Source: an uncultured Helcococcus sp. (GTDB lineage: Bacteria; Bacillota; Clostridia; Tissierellales; Peptoniphilaceae). From it: a DNA stretch of 12,781 nt. The translations under genes were made by a program, and so were the position numbers. The stretch is from the NCBI GenBank assembly GCA_937926545.1, contig CALAZW010000022.1, positions 1-12,781 of the forward strand, written 5' to 3'. Under the pieces are notes generated by a model. It searched no databases. It saw only the letters and a program-made list of their open reading frames with translations, and was not told the origin of the DNA. Shown piece after piece: positions 6,629 to 12,097 of the stretch (the stretch's first letter is position 1; every line of letters begins with the position of its first letter).

Positions 6629-7602
6629 GAGGAAGATCTTTCCACCAAGGACACATCCAACTTATATTGAACCTGGTCCTTTTTCCCCTCTAAAAGATCC
6701 ACCATACTTTGGGCCGCCAACTGGCCTGCCTCATAGAAGGGAAGATCAACTGTAGTTAGCTCAGGGTCTATCAACCTACTAATAGGATAATTACCACAAC
6801 CTATAATCTCCAGGTCCTCTGGTATGGATAAGTTTTTCTTTTGGGCATACTTAATAATCCCCATGGCTATATTGTCAGTGGCTGCTATAACATAAAACTT
6901 ACCTGGTCCTAGAAGATTCTTTTCAGCAGCCCTTTCAGCCCTGGCAGAAGAAAAATCCGTCTGAACCAACCTAAGGTCAAGCCCCTCTCTGGTCTTTACC
7001 CTGTCTAAAACCCCTTTTTTCCTATGATAGCCTACAGCCCTATCCACCTCACTTACTCCAAAGTAGTAAAGCCTATCTACTCCCTTGTCTATAAAGTGCT
7101 GGGCCATAAGACCTCCAGCCTTATAGTCATCATAGATAATATAGGAGGCCTTATCATACTTTTGGCCCACCAAGATTAAGGGAATAGTCAAGTCCTCCAC
7201 CAACTGCTCATGCTTTTTAGTTATGGAACTGGCCAGAAGAATTATCCCATCCACCTTCATATTATAAAGGGTCATGATGGCCTCTATCTCCTGGTCAATA
7301 CTAAGACCCGTATTAAAAATTAGGGCCCTAAAGCCCAGCTCCTTTAAGCTCTTATCAAGACCTGTTAAAAACCTCTGGCCTGAATCCGAGTCAAACCTGG
7401 GTATAATTACCCCTATAAGCCCTGTTTTTTTAGCCTTTAAACTCTGGGCAAACTTGTTGGGTATGTACTTGTATTTCTCTATATTTTTACTGATTATTTG
7501 CCTATTCTTATCACTTACATAGCCTCCATTCAAATACCTGGATACAGTACTTTTGGAAACCCCTGATTTTTCGGCAATAAAGTCAATGGTTATTTTTTTC
7601 AT
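6625..7602 (-). CDS. scrR: LacI/GalR-family transcriptional regulator of the sucrose operon
   Basis: A 325-residue DNA-binding repressor of normal family length. The N-terminal helix-turn-helix is at about 5-24 (IAEKSGVSKSTVSRYLNGG), followed by the hinge-helix region at about 48-58 (PNKFAQSLKAK) and a periplasmic-binding-like effector domain from GLIGVIIPRFD (about 61-71) to the end. In the family such a protein binds palindromic operators and lets go on sensing a sugar or sugar phosphate. Fructose, fructose phosphate or sucrose-6-phosphate are plausible, but the effector cannot be read. It lies directly upstream of scrA on the same strand, and two LacI-type operators sit in the 92-bp gap and at its own 3' end. 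The ATG at 7602 has the SD GAGGGTG close upstream. The name scrR rests on context. Confidence 0.9.
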   Translation of the reverse strand: MKKITIDFIAEKSGVSKSTVSRYLNGGYVSDKNRQIISKNIEKYKYIPNKFAQSLKAKKTGLIGVIIPRFDSDSGQRFLTGLDKSLKELGFRALIFNTGLSIDQEIEAIMTLYNMKVDGIILLASSITKKHEQLVEDLTIPLILVGQKYDKASYIIYDDYKAGGLMAQHFIDKGVDRLYYFGVSEVDRAVGYHRKKGVLDRVKTREGLDLRLVQTDFSSARAERAAEKNLLGPGKFYVIAATDNIAMGIIKYAQKKNLSIPEDLEIIGCGNYPISRLIDPELTTVDLPFYEAGQLAAQSMVDLLEGKKDQVQYKLDVSLVERSSS

Positions 7603-7622
7603 AGCACCCTCTTTTCCCTTCT

Positions 7623-7631
7623 ATTTTATCA
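7623..7631 (-). promoter_or_regulatory. Extended -10 promoter of scrR
   Basis: The minus strand reads TGATAAAAT: -10 TAAAAT with a TGn extension. It lies just after the terminator of the upstream gene and about 20 bp before the scrR ATG, giving a very short leader that holds the SD. The T-run of the terminator occupies the -35 position. No copy of the TGGAA operator is seen here, so autoregulation is not evident. Confidence 0.5.
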
Positions 7632-7639
7632 CAAAAGAC

Positions 7640-7668
7640 AAAAAAAATAGAAGGTGTCACCACCTTCT
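7640..7668 (-). terminator. Intrinsic terminator after the phospholipase C-like gene
   Basis: On the minus strand an 8-bp perfect stem, AGAAGGTG (7668-7661) and CACCTTCT (7656-7649), encloses the tetraloop GTGA (a GNRA loop). It is followed by A and then eight T (7647-7640). The stem begins within the stop codon of the gene (TAG, 7669-7667). It separates that gene from scrR. Confidence 0.88.
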
Positions 7669-8254
7669 AACCTAAATTTATATTAATATTGGCCCTGGCC
7701 TCATCAAATATATTGGCATTTACTCCATAATATGCTATGGAATTGCAAACATTAACTGATGCTGCTATGGCATAGACTATATCCTTCAAGTAGGTATCTT
7801 GATCATAGCTATAGTCAAACCTTAACTTTTCTATTAAATAGACCACATCCTCATCTAGAAGATCTGTAGTCTGGTCTATTAAAAACCTTCCCTTCTTTAG
7901 GGCATACTTTAACCTGAGAAAAAGATTAATCTCATGGTTAAGATGCTTAAGATAGGACTTAAAAACCTCTTCATTTTGATGATAGCTACAGAAAAAATCT
8001 GATGTGTAGTGGCAAATTTCTCCCAGCCTAACACTAAACTCCATCAAATTGTATTCATTTTCCATTAAATCCTTAGACATATCCCTTACCACTTCCATAT
8101 AGTTTTCAGGTACATGGGGCTTAAGCAGGGAATCCTTCCTGGCTAAATCTGGCTTAAAATTACCATAGTTAAAACTTGCTCTATCTAATACGACATAGTC
8201 TTTGACTAAATCATAAATAATGTTCGACATAATTATATGTGTTTTTATATTCAT
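7667..8254 (-). CDS. Zinc-dependent phospholipase C-like protein, cytoplasmic
   Basis: A 195-residue, mostly helical protein. Its His/Asp pattern matches the trinuclear zinc site of Bacillus cereus phospholipase C (PF00882 family): H6, D36 (in KPDL), H47 (KPHV), H82-x3-D86 (HYTSD), H92 six residues after D86, and H104-x3-E108. The H-x3-D, +6 H and H-x3-E spacings equal those of the Bacillus enzyme (H118/D122/H128, H142/E146). Unlike the secreted toxin-type enzymes there is no signal peptide, and the metal-binding N-terminal residue (W1 of the mature enzyme) has no clear counterpart. So the protein probably works inside the cell; whether it is a phospholipase is unknown. The ATG has a good SD (AAGGAG) and a consensus-like promoter. 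It is a single-gene unit with its own terminator, divergent from the GNAT gene. Confidence 0.8.
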   Translation of the reverse strand: MNIKTHIIMSNIIYDLVKDYVVLDRASFNYGNFKPDLARKDSLLKPHVPENYMEVVRDMSKDLMENEYNLMEFSVRLGEICHYTSDFFCSYHQNEEVFKSYLKHLNHEINLFLRLKYALKKGRFLIDQTTDLLDEDVVYLIEKLRFDYSYDQDTYLKDIVYAIAASVNVCNSIAYYGVNANIFDEARANININLG

Positions 8255-8307
8255 TCTTGCTCCTTTATGACCACCGGCCAGTAAATCCTACCTTCTAGTG
8301 TTAGCTA

Positions 8308-8336
8308 ATAATATATCTTTTAATTGTTAATTTCAA
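8308..8336 (-). promoter_or_regulatory. Promoter of the phospholipase C-like gene
   Basis: On the minus strand a -35 TTGAAA (8336-8331) is followed by 17 bp and -10 TATTAT (8313-8308). The start site is predicted near 8301, with a leader of about 47 nt ending in the SD. The perfect palindrome TTAGCTAA (8301-8308) lies across the predicted start. The -35 lies inside the spacer of the divergent promoter of the GNAT gene. Confidence 0.7.
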
Positions 8337-8352
8337 TAGTTTGGATTAAAAT
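8324..8352 (+). promoter_or_regulatory. Promoter of the GNAT-MFS operon
   Basis: -35 TTGTTA (8324-8329), 17 bp, -10 TAAAAT (8347-8352). The predicted start is near 8359. It overlaps the divergent promoter face to face, so polymerase bound to one would hinder the other. A TTAGTTAG motif (8365-8372) follows the predicted start, just before the SD AGGAG (8376-8380). Confidence 0.6.
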
Positions 8353-8386
8353 ATTAGTAACAATTTAGTTAGATTAGGAGCTTTTT

Positions 8387-8926
8387 ATGAAAAAATATAT
8401 CTTGGAGACAGAAAGACTCCTGCTAAGGCCCTGGCAGGAGGAAGATTTAGAAGATCTTTATACCTATGCCAAGGTGGCTGGAGTAGGAGAAATGGCTGGC
8501 TGGACCCACCATAAAAATATGGATACCAGCAGGAAGGTTCTAAATGTCTTTATTGACCTACCGGACTGCTTTGCCCTAGTGGATAAAAAAGATCAAAAAG
8601 TTATAGGATCCATAGCCTTGGAAGAGGAAGACCTGCTTAGGCTGGATGGTAAAAATGGCCGCAACCTGGGCTATGTCTTAAATAAAGACTACTGGAACAG
8701 AGGACTTATGCCTGAAGCAGTTGAGAAAATTTTATACTATGCCTTTAAGATAAAAAAATATGACTATATTATGGTTTCCCACTTTATCGAAAATTCCAGA
8801 TCCAGAAGAGTTATTGAAAAGGCGGGTTTTAACTATTTAAAGGATATCAATATCAGATCCAAATACCAGACAATTGAGAAAGCAAAAATATATATATTAG
8901 AAAATGAGGATATAAATGGACAATAG
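8387..8926 (+). CDS. GNAT-family N-acetyltransferase, RimJ/RimL type
   Basis: A 179-residue cytoplasmic acetyl-CoA-dependent acetyltransferase (Acetyltransf_3-like). The LETERLLLRPW start (6-16), followed by the DLEDLYTYA helix, is the classic RimJ/L N-terminus. Motif A, which binds acetyl-CoA pyrophosphate, is at about 94-112 (LGYVLNKDYWNRGLMPEA, with the NRGLM turn). The NSRSRRVIEKAGF stretch at 136-148 is the conserved motif B. The acceptor could be a protein N-terminus, an amino acid, an antibiotic or another small amine; sequence does not decide. The SD AGGAG is 6 nt from the ATG. The 3' end overlaps the MFS gene by 11 bp, so the two are co-expressed. Together they could detoxify a compound by acetylation and export, but that is inference. 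Confidence 0.88.
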   Translation: MKKYILETERLLLRPWQEEDLEDLYTYAKVAGVGEMAGWTHHKNMDTSRKVLNVFIDLPDCFALVDKKDQKVIGSIALEEEDLLRLDGKNGRNLGYVLNKDYWNRGLMPEAVEKILYYAFKIKKYDYIMVSHFIENSRSRRVIEKAGFNYLKDINIRSKYQTIEKAKIYILENEDINGQ

Positions 8927-10100
8927 AAAAATCGCTAGAAACTACTACCTGGCAACTGCTTTTTACTGGATAATAATCGCTGCCAGCCTGGGCTATGGAG
9001 CCGTCTACCTGACATCTAAAAACTTTAGCTATACCCAAGTAGGCATCTATATTGCCAGCGCCAATATTTTGGCATCAATCATCCAGCCCTTGGTGGCCTC
9101 TTATGCAGACAAGCCAGACAGTATCAACATAAAAAATATTATTCTACTCTTTTCTATAAGCCCTCTTATACTTTTGAATATAAGCCTTATAGATAGTGTT
9201 TCCAATAGCTTTATAGCCTTGGCCTACATAATAACACTTACCTTTAGCATGGCCATCCAACCCCTCTTAACAGCCATTACCATCCATCTAAATAATGCAG
9301 GTAATAGCAGCGTGGAGTTTGGTGTATCCAGGGGTATAGGCAGTTTAACCTATGCTATCATATCCCTTTTACTTGGCTTTTTAATCAGGGGGTTTTCATC
9401 TGACATTATAGTCTATACCTCCATCATAGCCTATGTGGTTTTCTTGATCTTCTTGTTTTTAACTCCCCTTAAAAAGGAGAGAAATATCCATGTGGAAGAG
9501 GTCATAAATGATGATTTTACCAGACAGTCCATGGGAAAATTTATAGTTAAATACAAGTATTTCTTCCTGTCTATGTTGGCCACCCTTCTAATCTTCACCC
9601 AATACAATATTCAAAATAACTACTGGGTAAAGACTGTAGAATCCATAGGCGGAAATGAAAATAATCTGGGGACAGTTATAGCCATAGGAGCCTTTGCTGA
9701 AATCCCCATACTTGTCAACTATACCAAGATAAAAAACAAGTTTAAGCTTAAGGATCTGATTCTTTTTTCAGCCCTGATGTTTATCATCAAGGCCCTGAGC
9801 CTTTACTTGATTCAAAATATCTACCTAATGTATCTATCCCAGTTGATGCAGGCCCTATCCTTTGCCATCTTCTTTCCTTCCATCGTCTACTATACCAGTT
9901 CAGTAATCGAGGAAAAGGACATGGTCAAGGGCCAGGCCTTCCTGGCATCATCTGTAACCTTGGCCACAGTACTAGGAAGCCTGGTGGGAGGAATCCTAAT
10001 AGACCAAATAGGTATTAATAGGACCCTTTTCCTATCCAGCTTCCTACCCATGCTGGGACTTTTAATCTTAATATACACCATGAGAAGAACAGATTTTTAG
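8916..10100 (+). CDS. Major facilitator superfamily transporter, MFS_1-like/LacY-type
   Basis: A 394-residue integral membrane protein with about twelve hydrophobic segments, near residues 9-32, 42-63, 73-91, 97-119, 139-158, 161-183, 212-231, 247-268, 279-298, 300-328, 341-363 and 366-388. The charged loop at about 184-211 between TM6 and TM7 is the usual central loop. The FGVSRGIGSLTYA stretch (about 135-147) before TM5 resembles the nucleoside:H+ symporter/LacY-like branch rather than the DHA drug-export branch, which argues for caution about calling it a drug pump. The substrate is unknown. The ATG overlaps the end of the GNAT gene by 11 bp and has the SD GAGGA 5 nt upstream, inside that gene. 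The stop lies in the loop of its terminator. Confidence 0.87.
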   Translation: MDNRKIARNYYLATAFYWIIIAASLGYGAVYLTSKNFSYTQVGIYIASANILASIIQPLVASYADKPDSINIKNIILLFSISPLILLNISLIDSVSNSFIALAYIITLTFSMAIQPLLTAITIHLNNAGNSSVEFGVSRGIGSLTYAIISLLLGFLIRGFSSDIIVYTSIIAYVVFLIFLFLTPLKKERNIHVEEVINDDFTRQSMGKFIVKYKYFFLSMLATLLIFTQYNIQNNYWVKTVESIGGNENNLGTVIAIGAFAEIPILVNYTKIKNKFKLKDLILFSALMFIIKALSLYLIQNIYLMYLSQLMQALSFAIFFPSIVYYTSSVIEEKDMVKGQAFLASSVTLATVLGSLVGGILIDQIGINRTLFLSSFLPMLGLLILIYTMRRTDF

Positions 10101-10113
10101 TCTGTTCTTTTTT
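10085..10113 (+). terminator. Intrinsic terminator after the MFS gene
   Basis: A 9-bp stem, AAGAACAGA (10085-10093) and TCTGTTCTT (10101-10109), with the loop TTTTTAG holding the MFS stop codon (10098-10100). It is followed by a T-run to 10113. The flavodoxin -35 box starts two bases later. Confidence 0.85.
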
Positions 10114-10114
10114 C

Positions 10115-10143
10115 TTGACAAGCTTAAAATAAAAAGGTATAGT
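10115..10143 (+). promoter_or_regulatory. Promoter of the flavodoxin-DUF3793 operon
   Basis: A perfect -35 TTGACA (10115-10120), 17 bp, and -10 TATAGT (10138-10143, five of six). This is the plus-strand promoter closest to consensus in the window; the start is predicted near 10150. It abuts the preceding terminator, and the -10 and start region are covered by inverted repeats (10142-10172). Confidence 0.82.
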
Positions 10144-10172
10144 TAGGGTACACTAACAGTTAGTTAGGCTAA
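10142..10172. promoter_or_regulatory. Putative operator, overlapping TTAG/CTAA inverted repeats
   Basis: GTTAGGGTACACTAAC (10142-10157) is a 16-bp inverted repeat with a single mismatched pair, lying across the end of the -10 and the predicted start. It overlaps ACTAACAGTTAGT (10152-10164, perfect 6-bp arms), and TTAGGCTAA (10164-10172) is a further perfect dyad. The last equals the core of the DtxR/IdeR iron-box consensus; the flanks of that consensus match poorly. Repression by a metal-dependent DtxR-family protein would suit a flavodoxin gene, but the identity of the regulator is inferred. Confidence 0.5.
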
Positions 10173-10187
10173 TAAAAGGAGGTTATT

Positions 10188-10604
10188 ATGAAACTAGTTA
10201 TATATTGGTCAGGTACAGGTAATACTGAAATCATGGCCCAAGAAATACATAAGGCACTTGAAGATTCTAAACTTCTGCATGTTTCAGAAGTTGACCTGGA
10301 AGATGTTAGAAAAGCAGATGGACTTGCACTAGGCTGCCCAGCCATGGGAGCTGAAGTCTTAGAAGAAGGAGAAATGGAACCCTTTATGGAAGAAATTGAA
10401 GGACTTATCAAGGATAAGAAGATCGTTCTTTTCGGTTCCTATGACTGGGGAGATGGCCAGTGGATGAGAGAATGGGAAGATAGGATTAAAGAAGCAGGTG
10501 CTAATCTTTTACAAGAAGGCCTGATTGTCCAAAACACTCCCACTGAAGATGACCTGAACCTATGCAGAAGCTTGGGAAAAAACTTAGCTAATGTGCCCTT
10601 ATAA
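10188..10604 (+). CDS. Flavodoxin, short-chain
   Basis: A 138-residue soluble FMN electron carrier, of clostridial short-chain length. The FMN-phosphate loop WSGTGNTE lies at 7-14 right after the first beta-strand (KLVIY). GCPAMG (49-54) fits the 50s loop near the isoalloxazine ring. GSYDWGDGQWMREWEDR (83-99) is the 90s loop with an aromatic residue (Y85/W87) placed to stack on the flavin. Flavodoxins replace ferredoxin in low-potential electron transfer, often when iron is short. The SD AAAGGAGG is 5 nt from the ATG, so expression should be high. The 3' end overlaps the DUF3793 gene by 14 bp. The strong promoter with overlapping dyads suggests tight control. Confidence 0.93.
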   Translation: MKLVIYWSGTGNTEIMAQEIHKALEDSKLLHVSEVDLEDVRKADGLALGCPAMGAEVLEEGEMEPFMEEIEGLIKDKKIVLFGSYDWGDGQWMREWEDRIKEAGANLLQEGLIVQNTPTEDDLNLCRSLGKNLANVPL

Positions 10605-11190
10605 ACAGTTAATATGGGATTTGGGAGAAGAAAAGAGTGATGAAAACTACCTTTTCACCCTACTTGCCATCAATCTATCCCTTATTATATTTGCCAAAAA
10701 GCCAGCCAGCCTTGTTTGCTTTAGTGAAAAAACCAGGCAGATGAAAAGCCTCTGGAAAAAAGAAAAAGTCCTATTCTCAAACTCCGAAATCAAATACATA
10801 GAACTTAAGGACAGGGGCGACTACATATCAATTCTCTTCTACCAGGAAGATCTTTTAATAGACCAGCTGGCTCAAAAGGAAGAAAGAGAATTCTTAGAAA
10901 ACCTGGGCTATGGAAATGACCTTGCCCTGGATGAAAAATTTGACAAGCTAAAAGAAAGATTCCATCAAGGAAACTTCGATGAGATTGGAATCTTTCTAGG
11001 CTATCCTACCAGGGATGTGAAAGACTTCATCTCCAAGAAAAAAACCTGCAAGTGCACCGGCTACTGGAAGGTCTACAATAATCAGGAAGAAAGCCAGAAA
11101 GTTTTTTGCTACTACGACCAAATAAAAAGACAAACTGCCAATTTATTGTCTACGATTTCCTCAAGAGACTTTCTTCTTGAATATACTTAA
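10591..11190 (+). CDS. DUF3793 family protein, function unknown
   Basis: A 199-residue soluble protein with no signal peptide or clear membrane span. The C-terminal half has the family signature FLGYPTRDVKDFI (135-147) and GYWKVY (157-162), then a helix (QKVFCYYDQIKRQ) like those in DUF3793 proteins of Clostridia. The KKPASLVCF stretch (36-44) aligns with the LKPASLF region that I recall as conserved, but the Cys-Ala-Pro-containing stretch usual before it is not recognisable, so the N-terminus looks divergent. Cysteines 153 and 155 form a CxC just before GYWKVY. The family's biochemical role is not known to me. It is commonly found beside flavodoxin genes, as here, where the reading frames overlap by 14 bp. 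A functional link to flavodoxin or iron-limited redox metabolism is inferred. The ATG has no separate SD, so it is likely coupled. Confidence 0.82.
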   Translation: MCPYKQLIWDLGEEKSDENYLFTLLAINLSLIIFAKKPASLVCFSEKTRQMKSLWKKEKVLFSNSEIKYIELKDRGDYISILFYQEDLLIDQLAQKEEREFLENLGYGNDLALDEKFDKLKERFHQGNFDEIGIFLGYPTRDVKDFISKKKTCKCTGYWKVYNNQEESQKVFCYYDQIKRQTANLLSTISSRDFLLEYT

Positions 11191-11197
11191 AAAAAAG

Positions 11198-11230
11198 CCA
11201 CTTAAAAGAATCTTTTAAGTGGTTATTTTT
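11198..11230. terminator. Bidirectional intrinsic terminator between DUF3793 and the sugar-transporter gene
   Basis: A 10-bp perfect stem, CCACTTAAAA (11198-11207) and TTTTAAGTGG (11213-11222), with a GAATC loop. On the plus strand TTATTTTT follows. On the minus strand eight T (11196-11189) follow after one base, so it serves both converging operons. Confidence 0.9.
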
Positions 11231-11231
11231 A

Positions 11232-12095
11232 TCATTTTTTTGTTATCCCTATAAGAACTGCCCCTCCCACTACCAGGACCAAGCCTGACAAGGTTAGGAC
11301 CAACTCCTTCTTGGTCTTTTTTTCCTTGAGAAATAAAAGACCTCCCAGTGTGGCTATGACCACATTCATCTGGGTCAGGGTAAAACCTAGAGCCAGACCA
11401 TTTATCACATTGGACAACATTAAACTAATATTACCCAAGGCAAAGAAAAGACCTGTTAGGATATGTCTTAGGGTTTCCCCCTTGAAAAGCTCAGCTCCTT
11501 CCTCTCTCTTGGCCATAAGATAGGATCCAACTAGAACTCCCAAGCCTTGAAAGACAAGGGCATCCAAAATACTAATATTGGCCACTCTTAAAATAACCGT
11601 ATAGGCTATAAAACCCAAGGATGAAAGAAGAAGTCTTACCAAGCCTGGTCCCAACTGGCCCTTACTAGCTGACTTATCCTCTTCATAGGAGGTCATGGCC
11701 ACGCCTATTACTATTAAAACCAGGGCTGGTAGACCTAGAAGATACTGGCCCAGACTGGTCCATTCCTTAAAATATATGGCCCCTATTAGGGCAGCTCCCA
11801 CCAATTGGCTGCCAGTGGAAATGGGAGTTGCCTTGGCCACCCCCAACATATAAAGTCCCCTAATTTGATTGACCAAACCATAGCTTAAGGCCAAACCATC
11901 AATAAAGGATAGTAGGACCAAGGACCAGGTCAGGTTTTCAGGCCTTCTAAAAATAAAAACTAGCAGGGAGGAAATAAAAATCCCCAGGGACATGCCCATG
12001 ACCTTCTTGGCAGGCCTACCGCCAATCTTGGTCATGACAAGGGGCTGGATCCCCCACATAAAAGCTGGCACCAGGCCAAATAAAATGTTTTCCAC
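11232..12095 (-). CDS. GRP-family sugar uptake protein, GlcU/RbsU-like
   Basis: A 287-residue membrane protein with about ten hydrophobic segments, from the DMT superfamily branch PF06800 (glucose/ribose uptake). Diagnostic matches to Bacillus GlcU are LVPAFMWG near the N-terminus, ANQ-like VNQIRGLYMLGV (75-86), PISTGSQLVGAAL (91-103), the FKEW (109-112) with G-rich segment after it, and TLGGLLFLKEKK (249-260). Such proteins import glucose or ribose by proton symport without phosphorylating it; the substrate here is not certain. The start is a GTG (12095-12093), kept because the conserved N-terminus begins right after it and no nearer ATG fits. There is no clear SD; the gene begins 2 bp after the stop of the cyclodeaminase-family gene, so it is probably coupled to it. 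It ends at the shared terminator. Confidence 0.87.
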   Translation of the reverse strand: MENILFGLVPAFMWGIQPLVMTKIGGRPAKKVMGMSLGIFISSLLVFIFRRPENLTWSLVLLSFIDGLALSYGLVNQIRGLYMLGVAKATPISTGSQLVGAALIGAIYFKEWTSLGQYLLGLPALVLIVIGVAMTSYEEDKSASKGQLGPGLVRLLLSSLGFIAYTVILRVANISILDALVFQGLGVLVGSYLMAKREEGAELFKGETLRHILTGLFFALGNISLMLSNVINGLALGFTLTQMNVVIATLGGLLFLKEKKTKKELVLTLSGLVLVVGGAVLIGITKK

Positions 12096-12097
12096 GC

